From positions 1-5,948 of the forward strand of contig JAGAHK010000005.1 in NCBI GenBank assembly GCA_017627115.1: a DNA stretch of 5,948 bases, written 5' to 3'. Every line of letters begins with the position of its first letter. The stretch's first letter is position 1. This DNA is from Bacillota bacterium. GTDB lineage: Bacteria; Bacillota; Clostridia; Lachnospirales; CAG-274. The notes under the pieces were generated by a model. That model saw only the letters and a list, made by a program, of their open reading frames with translations. It was not told the origin of the DNA and made no database searches. A program made the translations under genes and the position numbers. This document shows, piece by piece, positions 1-5,948 of the stretch.

Positions 1-23
1 ATAGACAACATAAGGGACTGAAA

Positions 24-59
24 CATTGAATATTATCATATTCTTAATGCGACAGCCCC
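24..59. mobile_element. Possible insertion-sequence terminus with adjoining AT-rich hairpin
   Basis: Read on the minus strand, 59-43 gives GGGGCTGTCGCATTAAG. This resembles the GGGGCTGTC-type terminal repeats I associate with some insertion sequences of clostridia (IS1182-like, from memory). If so, the body of the element lies to the left of the window and this is its last end. Just inside, GAATAT (28-33) pairs with ATATTC (38-43), and CATT (24-27) pairs with AATG (46-49) across a two-base bulge, forming a weak hairpin. No transposase sequence is visible and the partner end is outside the window, so this rests on resemblance only. The alternative is the 3' end of an upstream transcription unit. 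Confidence 0.25.
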
Positions 60-71
60 ATACGAATATCA

Positions 72-95
72 TTGACATACGTATAAACTTAATAA
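72..95 (+). promoter_or_regulatory. Weak promoter candidate for the three-gene operon
   Basis: A consensus TTGACA lies at 72-77. The best -10-like hexamers after it are TATAAA at 82-87 and TAATAA at 90-95, but these leave spacers of only 4 and 12 bases, too short for a normal sigma-A promoter. An 8-bp palindrome ATACGTAT (77-84) overlaps the region, and CATACG occurs twice (59-64 and 76-81). The operon may instead be read from further upstream. The ribosome binding site GAGGA (103-107) follows, six bases before the first start codon. Confidence 0.2.
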
Positions 96-113
96 AGAAA
101 GCGAGGAATAAAT

Positions 114-1097
114 ATGAATAATGATTTAACATCAAAAGCAAACGGTTCCGCACCCGATTATTCAAATAAGGATAATTGGTACAAAATGCCCGAAATAACA
201 AAGGATGTTGATACATTCTATATTTATGCTACGGAGTATATCATGGGCAGTTTTGCAGAAGGCGCTCCCGATTACGCATCGCTTGATAATGAAGAAATGC
301 GCATGGGCGTGGTAGTTGAATACAACGGACATGCAAGCACATTTGAGGATTCAACCAACGTATTTATGCCGTACTACCGTCAGTCGGGTCTGAAGTTTGC
401 GGTAGAGACACACAAAAAAACAGGTGACATCAATGCGGCGCTTTTGGGTATGCCCTATGACGATATTACCGCTGCGCTCGACTATTATTTTGAAAACTGC
501 AACGGCGGCCGTCCGTTTATTATTTCGGGTCACAGTCAGGGCTCGTCTATGGTTCTGCTTTTATTGTCGAAATACTTTAAGGAACATCCCGATTATTACA
601 AGCGCATGGTTGCGGCTTATGTTATAGGCTACTCTGTTACAAAAGAGTATCTTGCCGCAAATCCGCATCTTAAATTTGCATCGGGCGAGACCGATACAGG
701 CGTTATCATTGCATGGAACACCGAAGGTCCGAAAAATGTGGAGGAAAATGCAAAAAATATTGTTGTACTGCCGAATACTATGAGCATCAATCCGCTTAAT
801 TGGAAACTTGACGAGACATATGCGCCCGCAAGTGAAAACCTCGGTTCACTCATAGAAAACGAGCAAACAGGCGAGACTGAAATAGGCGATATGGGTGCGG
901 ATGCACAGATAGATCTTGCACGCGGTGTGGTAGTAACAAATGCGAAAGTTTTGCCGATGCCCGAGGATGTGGCAAAGCTCGGCGCCGAATTCTTCGGTCC
1001 CGACGGACGACATGACTGCGACTATACCTACTTCTACAACAATATCAAAGCCAATGTGGCAAAAAGAGTTGCCGCTTATTTGAAAAATTCAAAGTAA
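114..1097 (+). CDS. DUF3089-family alpha/beta hydrolase, cytoplasmic
   Basis: This 327-residue protein belongs to the DUF3089 branch of the alpha/beta-hydrolase fold, whose members are predicted esterases or lipases of unknown substrate. Family landmarks are in order: the DTFYIYAT strand near residue 33, NVFMPYYRQ at 82-90, the nucleophile elbow G139-H-S141-Q-G143 after the GRPFIISGHSQGS strand-turn, and the C-terminal block from H300 through DYTYFYNN to R318, which carries the likely catalytic histidine. S141 should be the nucleophile, so the enzyme looks active. There is no signal peptide: the first 30 residues are polar, and an in-frame TAA at 93-95 rules out an upstream extension. The protein should therefore be cytoplasmic. 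The ATG at 114 has GAGGA six bases upstream. It is the first gene of a probable operon, and the next start is 57 bases after its stop. The substrate (ester, amide or thioester) cannot be told from sequence. Confidence 0.85.
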   Translation: MNNDLTSKANGSAPDYSNKDNWYKMPEITKDVDTFYIYATEYIMGSFAEGAPDYASLDNEEMRMGVVVEYNGHASTFEDSTNVFMPYYRQSGLKFAVETHKKTGDINAALLGMPYDDITAALDYYFENCNGGRPFIISGHSQGSSMVLLLLSKYFKEHPDYYKRMVAAYVIGYSVTKEYLAANPHLKFASGETDTGVIIAWNTEGPKNVEENAKNIVVLPNTMSINPLNWKLDETYAPASENLGSLIENEQTGETEIGDMGADAQIDLARGVVVTNAKVLPMPEDVAKLGAEFFGPDGRHDCDYTYFYNNIKANVAKRVAAYLKNSK

Positions 1098-1154
1098 GGT
1101 CGGCAAAGCAGAGGATAAAAACGGTAATATCGGTTTTGCAGAGAGGATAAGAAA

Positions 1155-3107
1155 ATGAAAAAACTGTTTACGATCGACGATTTTGTGGTTGCATTTATTT
1201 CGGCGCTGGGTTATGGATTTGGTGAAACAATATTGCAGCTTACCGGTTTGTCGGAGCTGGCATGTGCGATAATAAGCCTTGTTGTCGGTATTGTGATAGA
1301 AGAGATAATAAGCAAGATAGCTTTTAGTGAAACTGTCCAGAGAAAACCGCTTAACAGGGTCATAACTTATATAGGTTTTTTCCTTGTTTTTGTTATCGGT
1401 CACTATACCTCTGTGAAGTATCTCGGAGAATCAATGATACCAAATCTGATGGAAGAGTTTGCATTTGTTGTCGGACTTCCCGTTATCGGCTTTTTCATCA
1501 ATCTTGGCATACGTGCATACCGTATAATTAAAATCCACGAAGTCTATGACGACGGAAGCGAAGGCTATGTGTTTGATGTAAATAAAGAAGAAATAGAGGA
1601 TATAAACATACAAAATAAGTCCGACATCGGCGAATATGATGCCGACGATGCGGTAAAAACAAGAACGGGTATCTTTGTCGGTGAAAAGAGCGGTGAAACT
1701 ATTTCATACTATGGTATTCCCTATGCAAAGCCGCCTGTCGGCAAACTCAGGTGGAAAGCACCCGAGCCGCTTCCTTCCTCGCAAAAAGTATTTGAAGCGA
1801 AAAATTACGGCGATTCCGCTATACAGGTCGAGCACAAAGGGGCTATTTTAAAGCTTCACAGGCAAAGTGAGGATTGCCTGAGTTTGAATGTTTTTGTCAA
1901 TAACGATAAAAATAATTCAAAAAAACCTGTTGTTGTGCTGTTTCATCACGGCGATTTTACTTACGGCGGTTCTGCCGATCCTCTTACATACGGCGAAAAT
2001 TTTGCAGGCGAACATTCAGATGTTGTGTTTGTAAGTTTCAACTATCGTCTCGGTATTTTCGGATTTATTGATTTTTCGGATGTGCCGGGCGGTGAGGATT
2101 ATCCCGATGCTTTAAACCTCGGACTGCTCGATCAGATAGCGGCATTGCAATGGATAAAAGAAAATATAGCCGCTTTCGGCGGCGATCCCGAGCAGATCAC
2201 TGTGCTTGGCTTTGATTCGGGCGCAGTCTCGATTAGTATGCTTGCAGCCTGTGAAAAGGCAAAAGGTCTGTTTAAAAAAGCATTTGTGTTTAACGGCAGC
2301 CCCGAGGTGGCATACGACACACCCGAGGCTTCAAGAGCTTTGGCAAAGGAACTGTTAAAAGAAACGCATACTTCGACTATGGAAGAACTTGCACAGCTTG
2401 AAACGGAAACTTTAAAAGATGCTGCGCAAAAACTCTGGAAAAATATTTGTGCGCCTACATACGATAAAAAGCTGTTTCCCGAAGATCTGTACCATGCCTA
2501 TAAGGAAGGCGCTGCTGCGGGCATTGAGTTTGTCATCGGCATACCAAGTAATGAAAGTATGGTGCTGCGCTCGTTTATCGGCAATTACAATTATGAAAGG
2601 CTTGTTGCTGTCAGTATGAATGATATTCAAAAGGATATAGATACTTCGACAGCCGCTGCTATTCGCGAGTATATTGAGAAGAAATCGGGGTCTTCATCGG
2701 AGATTGAAGCAAAATCGAAGCTTATTGACCAATGGGTAGCCGTTTGTATTTATCAAAGTGCCGAAAAACTGTCGGAGGGCGGCAACAAAGTGCATCTTAT
2801 GTACTGGGATGAAAAGCCGCTTCTTGAGAGTCTCGGTTCGGGCTCGGTAGATGCTGTGGCAGCTTTGCTCGGAAACAGGGAGGCGCTGCAGCTTTACGGC
2901 AATGTGATGAATGATGATCTGTCGGAGATACTTCAAAACTTTCTGATTAAATTTATAAAAGGTGAAGCTTTGCAGCTGTACAATAATGAGATAGTAGGTG
3001 TTGATGCTTTTGATTGGAAGCCATTTCCCGAAGCGCTTATTGTTGCAGATGGCAATATCCTTTGCGATAAAATAGAAAACAGATTGACAGAAATAAAAAA
3101 TAATTAG
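1155..3107 (+). CDS. Membrane-anchored carboxylesterase type-B-like protein, probable pseudoenzyme
   Basis: This 650-residue fusion has about four hydrophobic segments near residues 9-30, 34-56, 68-88 and 101-121. A short acidic linker follows, then a full type-B carboxylesterase/cholinesterase-like domain from about 163 to 640. Fold landmarks are clear: YGIPYAKPPVGKLRW (186-200), SEDCLSLNV (238-246), NYRLGIFGF (296-304), and the stretch from NLGLLDQ to FGGDPEQIT (321-349). The catalytic parts are degraded. The GESAG elbow reads G352-F-D-S-G356, with Asp354 (GAT, 2214-2216) at the serine position. HGGGF of the oxyanion hole reads HHGDF (264-268). The block normally GxxHgxELxyvFG reads G561-SGS-VDAVAALLG, with Ser564 where histidine should be. 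Glu467, the acid in SNES, is kept. Lys/Arg clusters at 54-68 and 120-126, plus K2/K3, suggest both ends are cytoplasmic. GAGAGGA (1141-1147) sets the ATG. It is probably a ligand-binding or scaffold protein; a shifted nucleophile at Ser355 is the less likely alternative. Confidence 0.85.
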   Translation: MKKLFTIDDFVVAFISALGYGFGETILQLTGLSELACAIISLVVGIVIEEIISKIAFSETVQRKPLNRVITYIGFFLVFVIGHYTSVKYLGESMIPNLMEEFAFVVGLPVIGFFINLGIRAYRIIKIHEVYDDGSEGYVFDVNKEEIEDINIQNKSDIGEYDADDAVKTRTGIFVGEKSGETISYYGIPYAKPPVGKLRWKAPEPLPSSQKVFEAKNYGDSAIQVEHKGAILKLHRQSEDCLSLNVFVNNDKNNSKKPVVVLFHHGDFTYGGSADPLTYGENFAGEHSDVVFVSFNYRLGIFGFIDFSDVPGGEDYPDALNLGLLDQIAALQWIKENIAAFGGDPEQITVLGFDSGAVSISMLAACEKAKGLFKKAFVFNGSPEVAYDTPEASRALAKELLKETHTSTMEELAQLETETLKDAAQKLWKNICAPTYDKKLFPEDLYHAYKEGAAAGIEFVIGIPSNESMVLRSFIGNYNYERLVAVSMNDIQKDIDTSTAAAIREYIEKKSGSSSEIEAKSKLIDQWVAVCIYQSAEKLSEGGNKVHLMYWDEKPLLESLGSGSVDAVAALLGNREALQLYGNVMNDDLSEILQNFLIKFIKGEALQLYNNEIVGVDAFDWKPFPEALIVADGNILCDKIENRLTEIKNN

Positions 3108-3139
3108 GTCTTATCTGTTTACGGAAAGGAAGAAAAAAT

Positions 3140-4867
3140 ATGTACGAAGTCCTGAACGATATGCATAGAAAAGGGGTCGAGAAGAGGCAGGAACTGCTGC
3201 CTCGTTTTGAAAAAATGACTGCCGACCCTATGGCGGTGCAGAAAAGGCTCCTTTTTGAACTGTTGGAAGAAAACAAGGACACCGAGTACGGGAAAAAATA
3301 CGGTTTTGCCGAAATAGACTCTGTCGAGGAGTATCAAAAGCGTGTTCCCGTCACGGAATATGATGATTACATAGATTATATCGAACGAATGACAAACGGC
3401 GGCGAAGAAAACCTTATTTGCAGCAAAAAGCCTGTTTGGTACAACAAAACATCGGGAACTGTCGGCGAACCGAAAAAGATCCCGTATACCGAAACCACTC
3501 GCGACCGTTTCAATTACTACAGTCTGGGCTATCAATCGGCGCTGCTGTACAGGGAACTCGGGGAAAAATACTTCGGCGGACGTTTTCTTAACCTGATACG
3601 CTGTGGCGGAACTATTACAAAACTTCCCGACGGTACGCCTTTCGGACCTTTATCGGAGGCAGCTTTAAGACCGTATGAGGACAGGTGGGCGCATATCTAT
3701 TCCACACCTGCCGAGGCTACATTTGCGCCCAAAGGCACGGATACGGGTTATCTGAATGCGCGGTATGCCCTTTGTGACAGGGATATAAACAACATAAACT
3801 GTTCTTTTACGGGTTTCCTGCTTGATTTTTGCCGATACATCGAAAAGAATTGGAGACTGCTTGTCAATGATATAGAAAAGGGCGTTATAGACGAGAGTAT
3901 TGAGCTTTCCGCCGATATAAGGCAGAAACTCACCGCAGAGCTGACCCCTATGCCAAAAAGAGCCGCGGAACTTCGTGCTGTTTTTGAAGAGGGTTTTGAA
4001 ACGCCGTTTATACCGAAAGTTTGGAAAGACCTCGCTTACGTAGTAGGCGGTGCATCCGCAGGCTTTTCAAGATATACAAAGGAAATACGCAGCCGTTACC
4101 TCGGGACGGATATTGCATTCTATTACCGTGGCATATCGGCGTCGGAGGGCATTTTTTCGGTCCCTCTTGAGCTGGCTTCCGAAGTTTCGGCGCTTATCCC
4201 CGACTCGCTGTTCTATGAGTTTATACCGCTCGGCGAGGAAAACGCAAAGCCTGTTACTATGGATAAATTGGAGACAGGAAAGGAATATGAGCTTGTGATA
4301 ACCAATCATTCGGGGCTTTACCGCTACCGTATGAAAGATGTTATGTTGGTAAAGGGTTTTCACAATGCGGTGCCTTTGGTAGAGTTCCGCTATCGTATCG
4401 ACAAAACGGTAAGCCTTATGGGTGAAAAGACCACAGAACTCGCACTTCGGACCGCTGCCGAGCAAACGGCGGCGGAATGTGGATTTATGCTTGTGGACAG
4501 CTCTGTTTATCCCGATACTGATGAGGTGCGGTATGTGTTTATTATGGAGATAGACCGCGTGCCTGTTGATTTGACGGAAGAGGCGGTTCGTGCATGTCTG
4601 GAGAAGAACCTTGCAAAGGTCAATCCCTCTTACGGCGATAAGGTACAGAACGGGTTGATAAAGCCTGTCGGATTGCTGTTTGCACAGCCCGAAACATATG
4701 TGCTTTATAAGGAAATAATGCTTATGAAAGGAAACTCCATTGCACAGTTGAAGCCTGTTACGGTTATCGGAAACGAAGTTCAGAGAAAATTCTTTTTTAC
4801 GCTTACAGAGAGTTTTGATGAGGTGAAAGCTCTTTCATCTGCGGCCGTTTTACCTGCGGATAATTAA
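3140..4867 (+). CDS. GH3-family acyl-acid amido synthetase (ANL adenylating superfamily)
   Basis: This 575-residue protein matches the GH3 auxin-responsive-promoter family. These enzymes adenylate a carboxylic acid with ATP and pass the acyl group to an amine, usually an amino acid. The ATP-binding loop reads NKTSGTVGEPKKIP (102-115). The second adenylation motif is YYRGISASEG (328-337). The third is YRYRMKD (394-400), followed by the hinge block GFHNAVP and MGEKTTE (427-433). Near the C-terminus, SIAQLKP (533-539) carries a lysine, K538, at the place of the QxKxPR lysine of plant GH3s. The length and motif order fit a complete protein. In YRxGD, the glycine before the aspartate is Lys399 here, which is unusual, while Asp400 is kept. 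No signal peptide or membrane segment is seen, so it should act in the cytoplasm. AAAGGA (3125-3130) lies nine bases before the ATG, and the gap to the preceding gene is 32 bases, consistent with one operon. The acid and amine substrates are unknown. Confidence 0.88.
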   Translation: MYEVLNDMHRKGVEKRQELLPRFEKMTADPMAVQKRLLFELLEENKDTEYGKKYGFAEIDSVEEYQKRVPVTEYDDYIDYIERMTNGGEENLICSKKPVWYNKTSGTVGEPKKIPYTETTRDRFNYYSLGYQSALLYRELGEKYFGGRFLNLIRCGGTITKLPDGTPFGPLSEAALRPYEDRWAHIYSTPAEATFAPKGTDTGYLNARYALCDRDINNINCSFTGFLLDFCRYIEKNWRLLVNDIEKGVIDESIELSADIRQKLTAELTPMPKRAAELRAVFEEGFETPFIPKVWKDLAYVVGGASAGFSRYTKEIRSRYLGTDIAFYYRGISASEGIFSVPLELASEVSALIPDSLFYEFIPLGEENAKPVTMDKLETGKEYELVITNHSGLYRYRMKDVMLVKGFHNAVPLVEFRYRIDKTVSLMGEKTTELALRTAAEQTAAECGFMLVDSSVYPDTDEVRYVFIMEIDRVPVDLTEEAVRACLEKNLAKVNPSYGDKVQNGLIKPVGLLFAQPETYVLYKEIMLMKGNSIAQLKPVTVIGNEVQRKFFFTLTESFDEVKALSSAAVLPADN

Positions 4868-4910
4868 CACGAAATTATGTTGTGACAGTCTGTTTGTTGA
4901 GTTGTTTTTC

Positions 4911-4939
4911 TTGAAATTATAGGAATACTGTTTTATAAT
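4911..4939 (+). promoter_or_regulatory. Sigma-A promoter of the acetolactate decarboxylase gene
   Basis: A -35 TTGAAA (4911-4916) and a perfect -10 TATAAT (4934-4939) are separated by exactly 17 bases. Transcription would start near 4946, leaving a leader of about 80 bases before the ATG at 5027. This is the best promoter in the window and indicates that the decarboxylase is transcribed separately from the three genes upstream. No convincing intrinsic terminator separates it from the GH3 gene, so read-through could add to its expression. Confidence 0.75.
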
Positions 4940-4966
4940 AAGAATACAGATCACTGTTTTAAACAG
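4927..4966. promoter_or_regulatory. Candidate repressor operator: repeated ACTGTTTTA with perfect palindrome
   Basis: ACTGTTTTA occurs at 4927-4935, overlapping the -10 box, and again at 4953-4961. The second copy is part of the perfect palindrome CTGTTTTAAACAG (4954-4966, six-base arms around one T). Between them AATACAG (4943-4949) is an imperfect inverted partner of CTGTTTT (4928-4934). A smaller ACAG-T-CTGT palindrome lies upstream at 4885-4893. Sites over the -10 box and just after the expected start suit repression by a dimeric regulator, but no regulator gene is in the window, and in AT-rich DNA such short repeats can arise by chance. Confidence 0.4.
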
Positions 4967-4980
4967 ATAAAAAATTTATT

Positions 4981-5006
4981 ATGATATGCTTTGCTGCGTA
5001 TATCAT
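4981..5006 (+). promoter_or_regulatory. Stem-loop in the decarboxylase leader, just before the ribosome binding site
   Basis: ATGATAT (4981-4987) and ATATCAT (5000-5006) are exact inverse complements, extended inward by a G-T and a C-G pair, around a loop of about eight bases. The Shine-Dalgarno GGAGG (5012-5016) starts five bases after the stem and lies ten bases before the ATG. The stem is AT-rich and weak. It could protect the mRNA 5' region, tune initiation, or be another operator. Confidence 0.3.
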
Positions 5007-5026
5007 AAAACGGAGGTTATTATAAT

Positions 5027-5875
5027 ATGAAAAAAGCACTTTTATGTACAGCAATGTTACTTATTTTATCGGGCTGCGGAACATCAGCTCCCGAGTCGCC
5101 TGCGCCTGCACCGACTGCATCTGCACCTGCGGCTGCGGAACAGACAACAGCGGCAGACAGAGAAACTGTTTTTCAGGTCTCACTGCTTCAGGGGCTTACA
5201 CTTGGCGATTATTACGGCAGTGTAACAGTTAAGCAGCTTAAAGAAAAGGGCGATACGGGTATAGGCACATTTGAGGGTGTAAACGGTGAACTTATAATGC
5301 TTGACGGCGAAGTGTACAGGGCAAAAGAAGACGGCAGCGTTGAAATTGCTCCCGATGACGAAACTATACCGTTTTCAAATGTTACTTTTTTTGACGCCGA
5401 CACTACCGAAGAAATAAGCGGAATAACAAACATAAACGATTTAAAGACATATCTTAACGATAAGGTCGCAGAGTTTGGCAAAAACCGTTTTTATATGATA
5501 AGAATAGACGGCAGTTTCAAAAAGGTAAGCGCAAGAAGTGAACTCAAGCAGGAAGAACCTTATAAAACACTTGCGGAGGCACTTTCGACAGATCAGCGCG
5601 AGTTTGATTTTGACGAGGCAAAGGGTACGGTAGTCGGTCTTTACTGCCCCGAATATATGAACGATCTTAATGCTGTGGGCTGGCATTTCCACTTTGTATC
5701 GGAGGATAAGCAAAACGGCGGTCATGTTCTTGATCTGGATATTGATAATGCCGAGGTGAAATGGGATAATACGGACGGCTTCAATATGCTTCTTCCCGAA
5801 ACACAAATGTTCCCCGAATTGGATCTGACACAGGATCAGTCGGCTGATATTAAAAAGGTAGAGACCAACGAATAA
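5027..5875 (+). CDS. budA: Alpha-acetolactate decarboxylase, predicted surface lipoprotein
   Basis: This 282-residue enzyme should convert alpha-acetolactate to acetoin and CO2. The N-terminus is a lipoprotein signal: K2-K3, a hydrophobic stretch 4-15, and lipobox L14-S-G-C17, with Cys17 as the lipidated residue. A Pro/Ala/Thr-rich tether (about 18-45) leads to the catalytic domain (about 46-282). Family blocks are plain: LLQGLTLGDYYG, GDTGIGTFEGVNGELIMLDG, RSELKQEEPY, GLYCPEYM, WHFHFVSEDKQNGGHVLD and LLPET. Compared with the Brevibacillus brevis enzyme as I recall it (mature numbering), the zinc histidines 194/196/207 correspond to H220, H222 and H233 with identical spacing. Glu65 corresponds to E88 and Arg145 to R170. 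The tail Glu253 corresponds to E279, again at the same distance from the last histidine. It should be an active metalloenzyme outside the membrane. Its own promoter and a GGAGG site (5012-5016) precede it. No acetolactate synthase gene is in the window. Confidence 0.93.
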   Translation: MKKALLCTAMLLILSGCGTSAPESPAPAPTASAPAAAEQTTAADRETVFQVSLLQGLTLGDYYGSVTVKQLKEKGDTGIGTFEGVNGELIMLDGEVYRAKEDGSVEIAPDDETIPFSNVTFFDADTTEEISGITNINDLKTYLNDKVAEFGKNRFYMIRIDGSFKKVSARSELKQEEPYKTLAEALSTDQREFDFDEAKGTVVGLYCPEYMNDLNAVGWHFHFVSEDKQNGGHVLDLDIDNAEVKWDNTDGFNMLLPETQMFPELDLTQDQSADIKKVETNE

Positions 5876-5878
5876 AAG

Positions 5879-5915
5879 TATAGTGAACGTCAAAAATATT
5901 TGGACGTTCACTATA
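5879..5915 (-). terminator. Perfect 13-bp inverted repeat, possible terminator for a leftward gene
   Basis: TATAGTGAACGTC (5879-5891) and GACGTTCACTATA (5903-5915) are exact inverse complements around an 11-base loop that itself holds AAATATTT. It starts three bases after the decarboxylase stop codon. Read rightward, the stem is followed by GGATGGGG, with no T-run. Read leftward, it is followed by CTTTTATTC, which is T-rich as in an intrinsic terminator. It could end a convergent gene beyond the window, protect the decarboxylase mRNA 3' end, or be an operator or element end. Confidence 0.5.
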
Positions 5916-5948
5916 GGATGGGGCTCATAAATAATCCGCCTTAAGCAA
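5916..5948. other. Right edge of window, no gene identified
   Basis: The last 33 bases hold no recognisable coding start or RNA gene. A GGGGCT (5920-5925) is reminiscent of the first bases of the candidate element end at the left edge, but the following bases do not match. Confidence 0.3.

Noticed and set aside
60..113. Upstream extension of the DUF3089 protein to supply a signal peptide
   Set aside because: An in-frame TAA at 93-95 and no start codon between it and 114 exclude it.
1108..1150. Duplicated GCAGAGGATAA / GCAGAGAGGATAA in the first intergenic gap
   Set aside because: It is probably a chance repeat of a Shine-Dalgarno-like purine string; only the second copy is spaced for the start at 1155, and no small frame follows the first.
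2217..2219. Ser355 as a shifted nucleophile of the esterase domain
   Set aside because: It sits one position after the elbow residue, where the side chain would not normally point into the pocket, and the histidine and oxyanion positions are also lost.
2793..2795. His547 as the catalytic histidine
   Set aside because: It aligns with the strand normally reading VYxYxF, about 17 residues before the catalytic His block, so it is not in the right place.
3119..3535. Minus-strand open frame of 138 codons opposite the GH3 start
   Set aside because: It lies wholly opposite a strongly supported coding region, has no family resemblance, and is explained by codon bias of the true gene.
4067..4465. Minus-strand open frame of 132 codons inside the GH3 gene
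   Set aside because: It is opposite the conserved adenylation motifs and has no recognisable domain or good ribosome binding site.
4868..4910. Intrinsic terminator after the GH3 gene
   Set aside because: There is a T-run (4904-4908) but no GC-rich stem before it; only a four-base ACAG/CTGT arm is present.
4871..4920. Direct repeat GAAATTAT (4871-4878 and 4913-4920)
   Set aside because: It is short and AT-rich, one copy being part of the -35 region; likely chance.
5441..5911. Minus-strand open frame of 156 codons opposite the decarboxylase
   Set aside because: It overlaps a conserved enzyme and reads through the hairpin; its hydrophobic, cysteine-rich translation looks like antisense shadow.

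Overview
The window reads as a chromosomal segment of a low-to-moderate GC Gram-positive anaerobe, most likely a gut or rumen clostridium of the Ruminococcus/Oscillospiraceae type. The grounds are strong purine-rich Shine-Dalgarno sequences before every gene, a sigma-A type promoter, AT-rich gaps, a typical lipoprotein signal and the general protein style. The taxon is an inference. All four genes lie on the + strand.

Positions 1-113 are a short leader. It holds what may be the outer end of an insertion sequence (43-59), an AT-rich hairpin, and a poor promoter candidate. Positions 114-4867 hold three closely spaced co-directional genes (gaps of 57 and 32 bases, no terminator seen), probably one operon. 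They are a DUF3089 alpha/beta hydrolase with an intact GHSQG nucleophile elbow, a protein with about four N-terminal membrane segments fused to a carboxylesterase type-B domain, and a GH3-family adenylating acyl-acid amido synthetase. The esterase-like domain appears catalytically dead: the nucleophile serine position is Asp, the catalytic histidine position is Ser, and the oxyanion-hole glycines are altered. The positive-inside rule places this domain in the cytoplasm, where the other two proteins should also be, since neither has a signal peptide.

The set suggests, as inference only, a small-molecule conjugation unit. The GH3 enzyme would make an acyl-amide (or thioester), the DUF3089 enzyme would hydrolyse an ester or amide, and the membrane pseudo-esterase would bind a ligand or scaffold the other two at the membrane.

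Positions 4868-5026 are a gap with a well-formed promoter (TTGAAA, 17 bases, TATAAT), repeated ACTGTTTTA elements including a perfect palindrome over the start region, and a stem-loop before the ribosome binding site. They drive a separate unit, an alpha-acetolactate decarboxylase with a lipoprotein signal (5027-5875). All three zinc histidines and the other active-site residues of the family are in place, so acetoin would be formed on the outer face of the membrane. No acetolactate synthase is in the window. A perfect 13-bp inverted repeat follows this gene. Its T-rich flank lies on the left, so it looks more like a terminator for a leftward gene beyond the window than for the decarboxylase.
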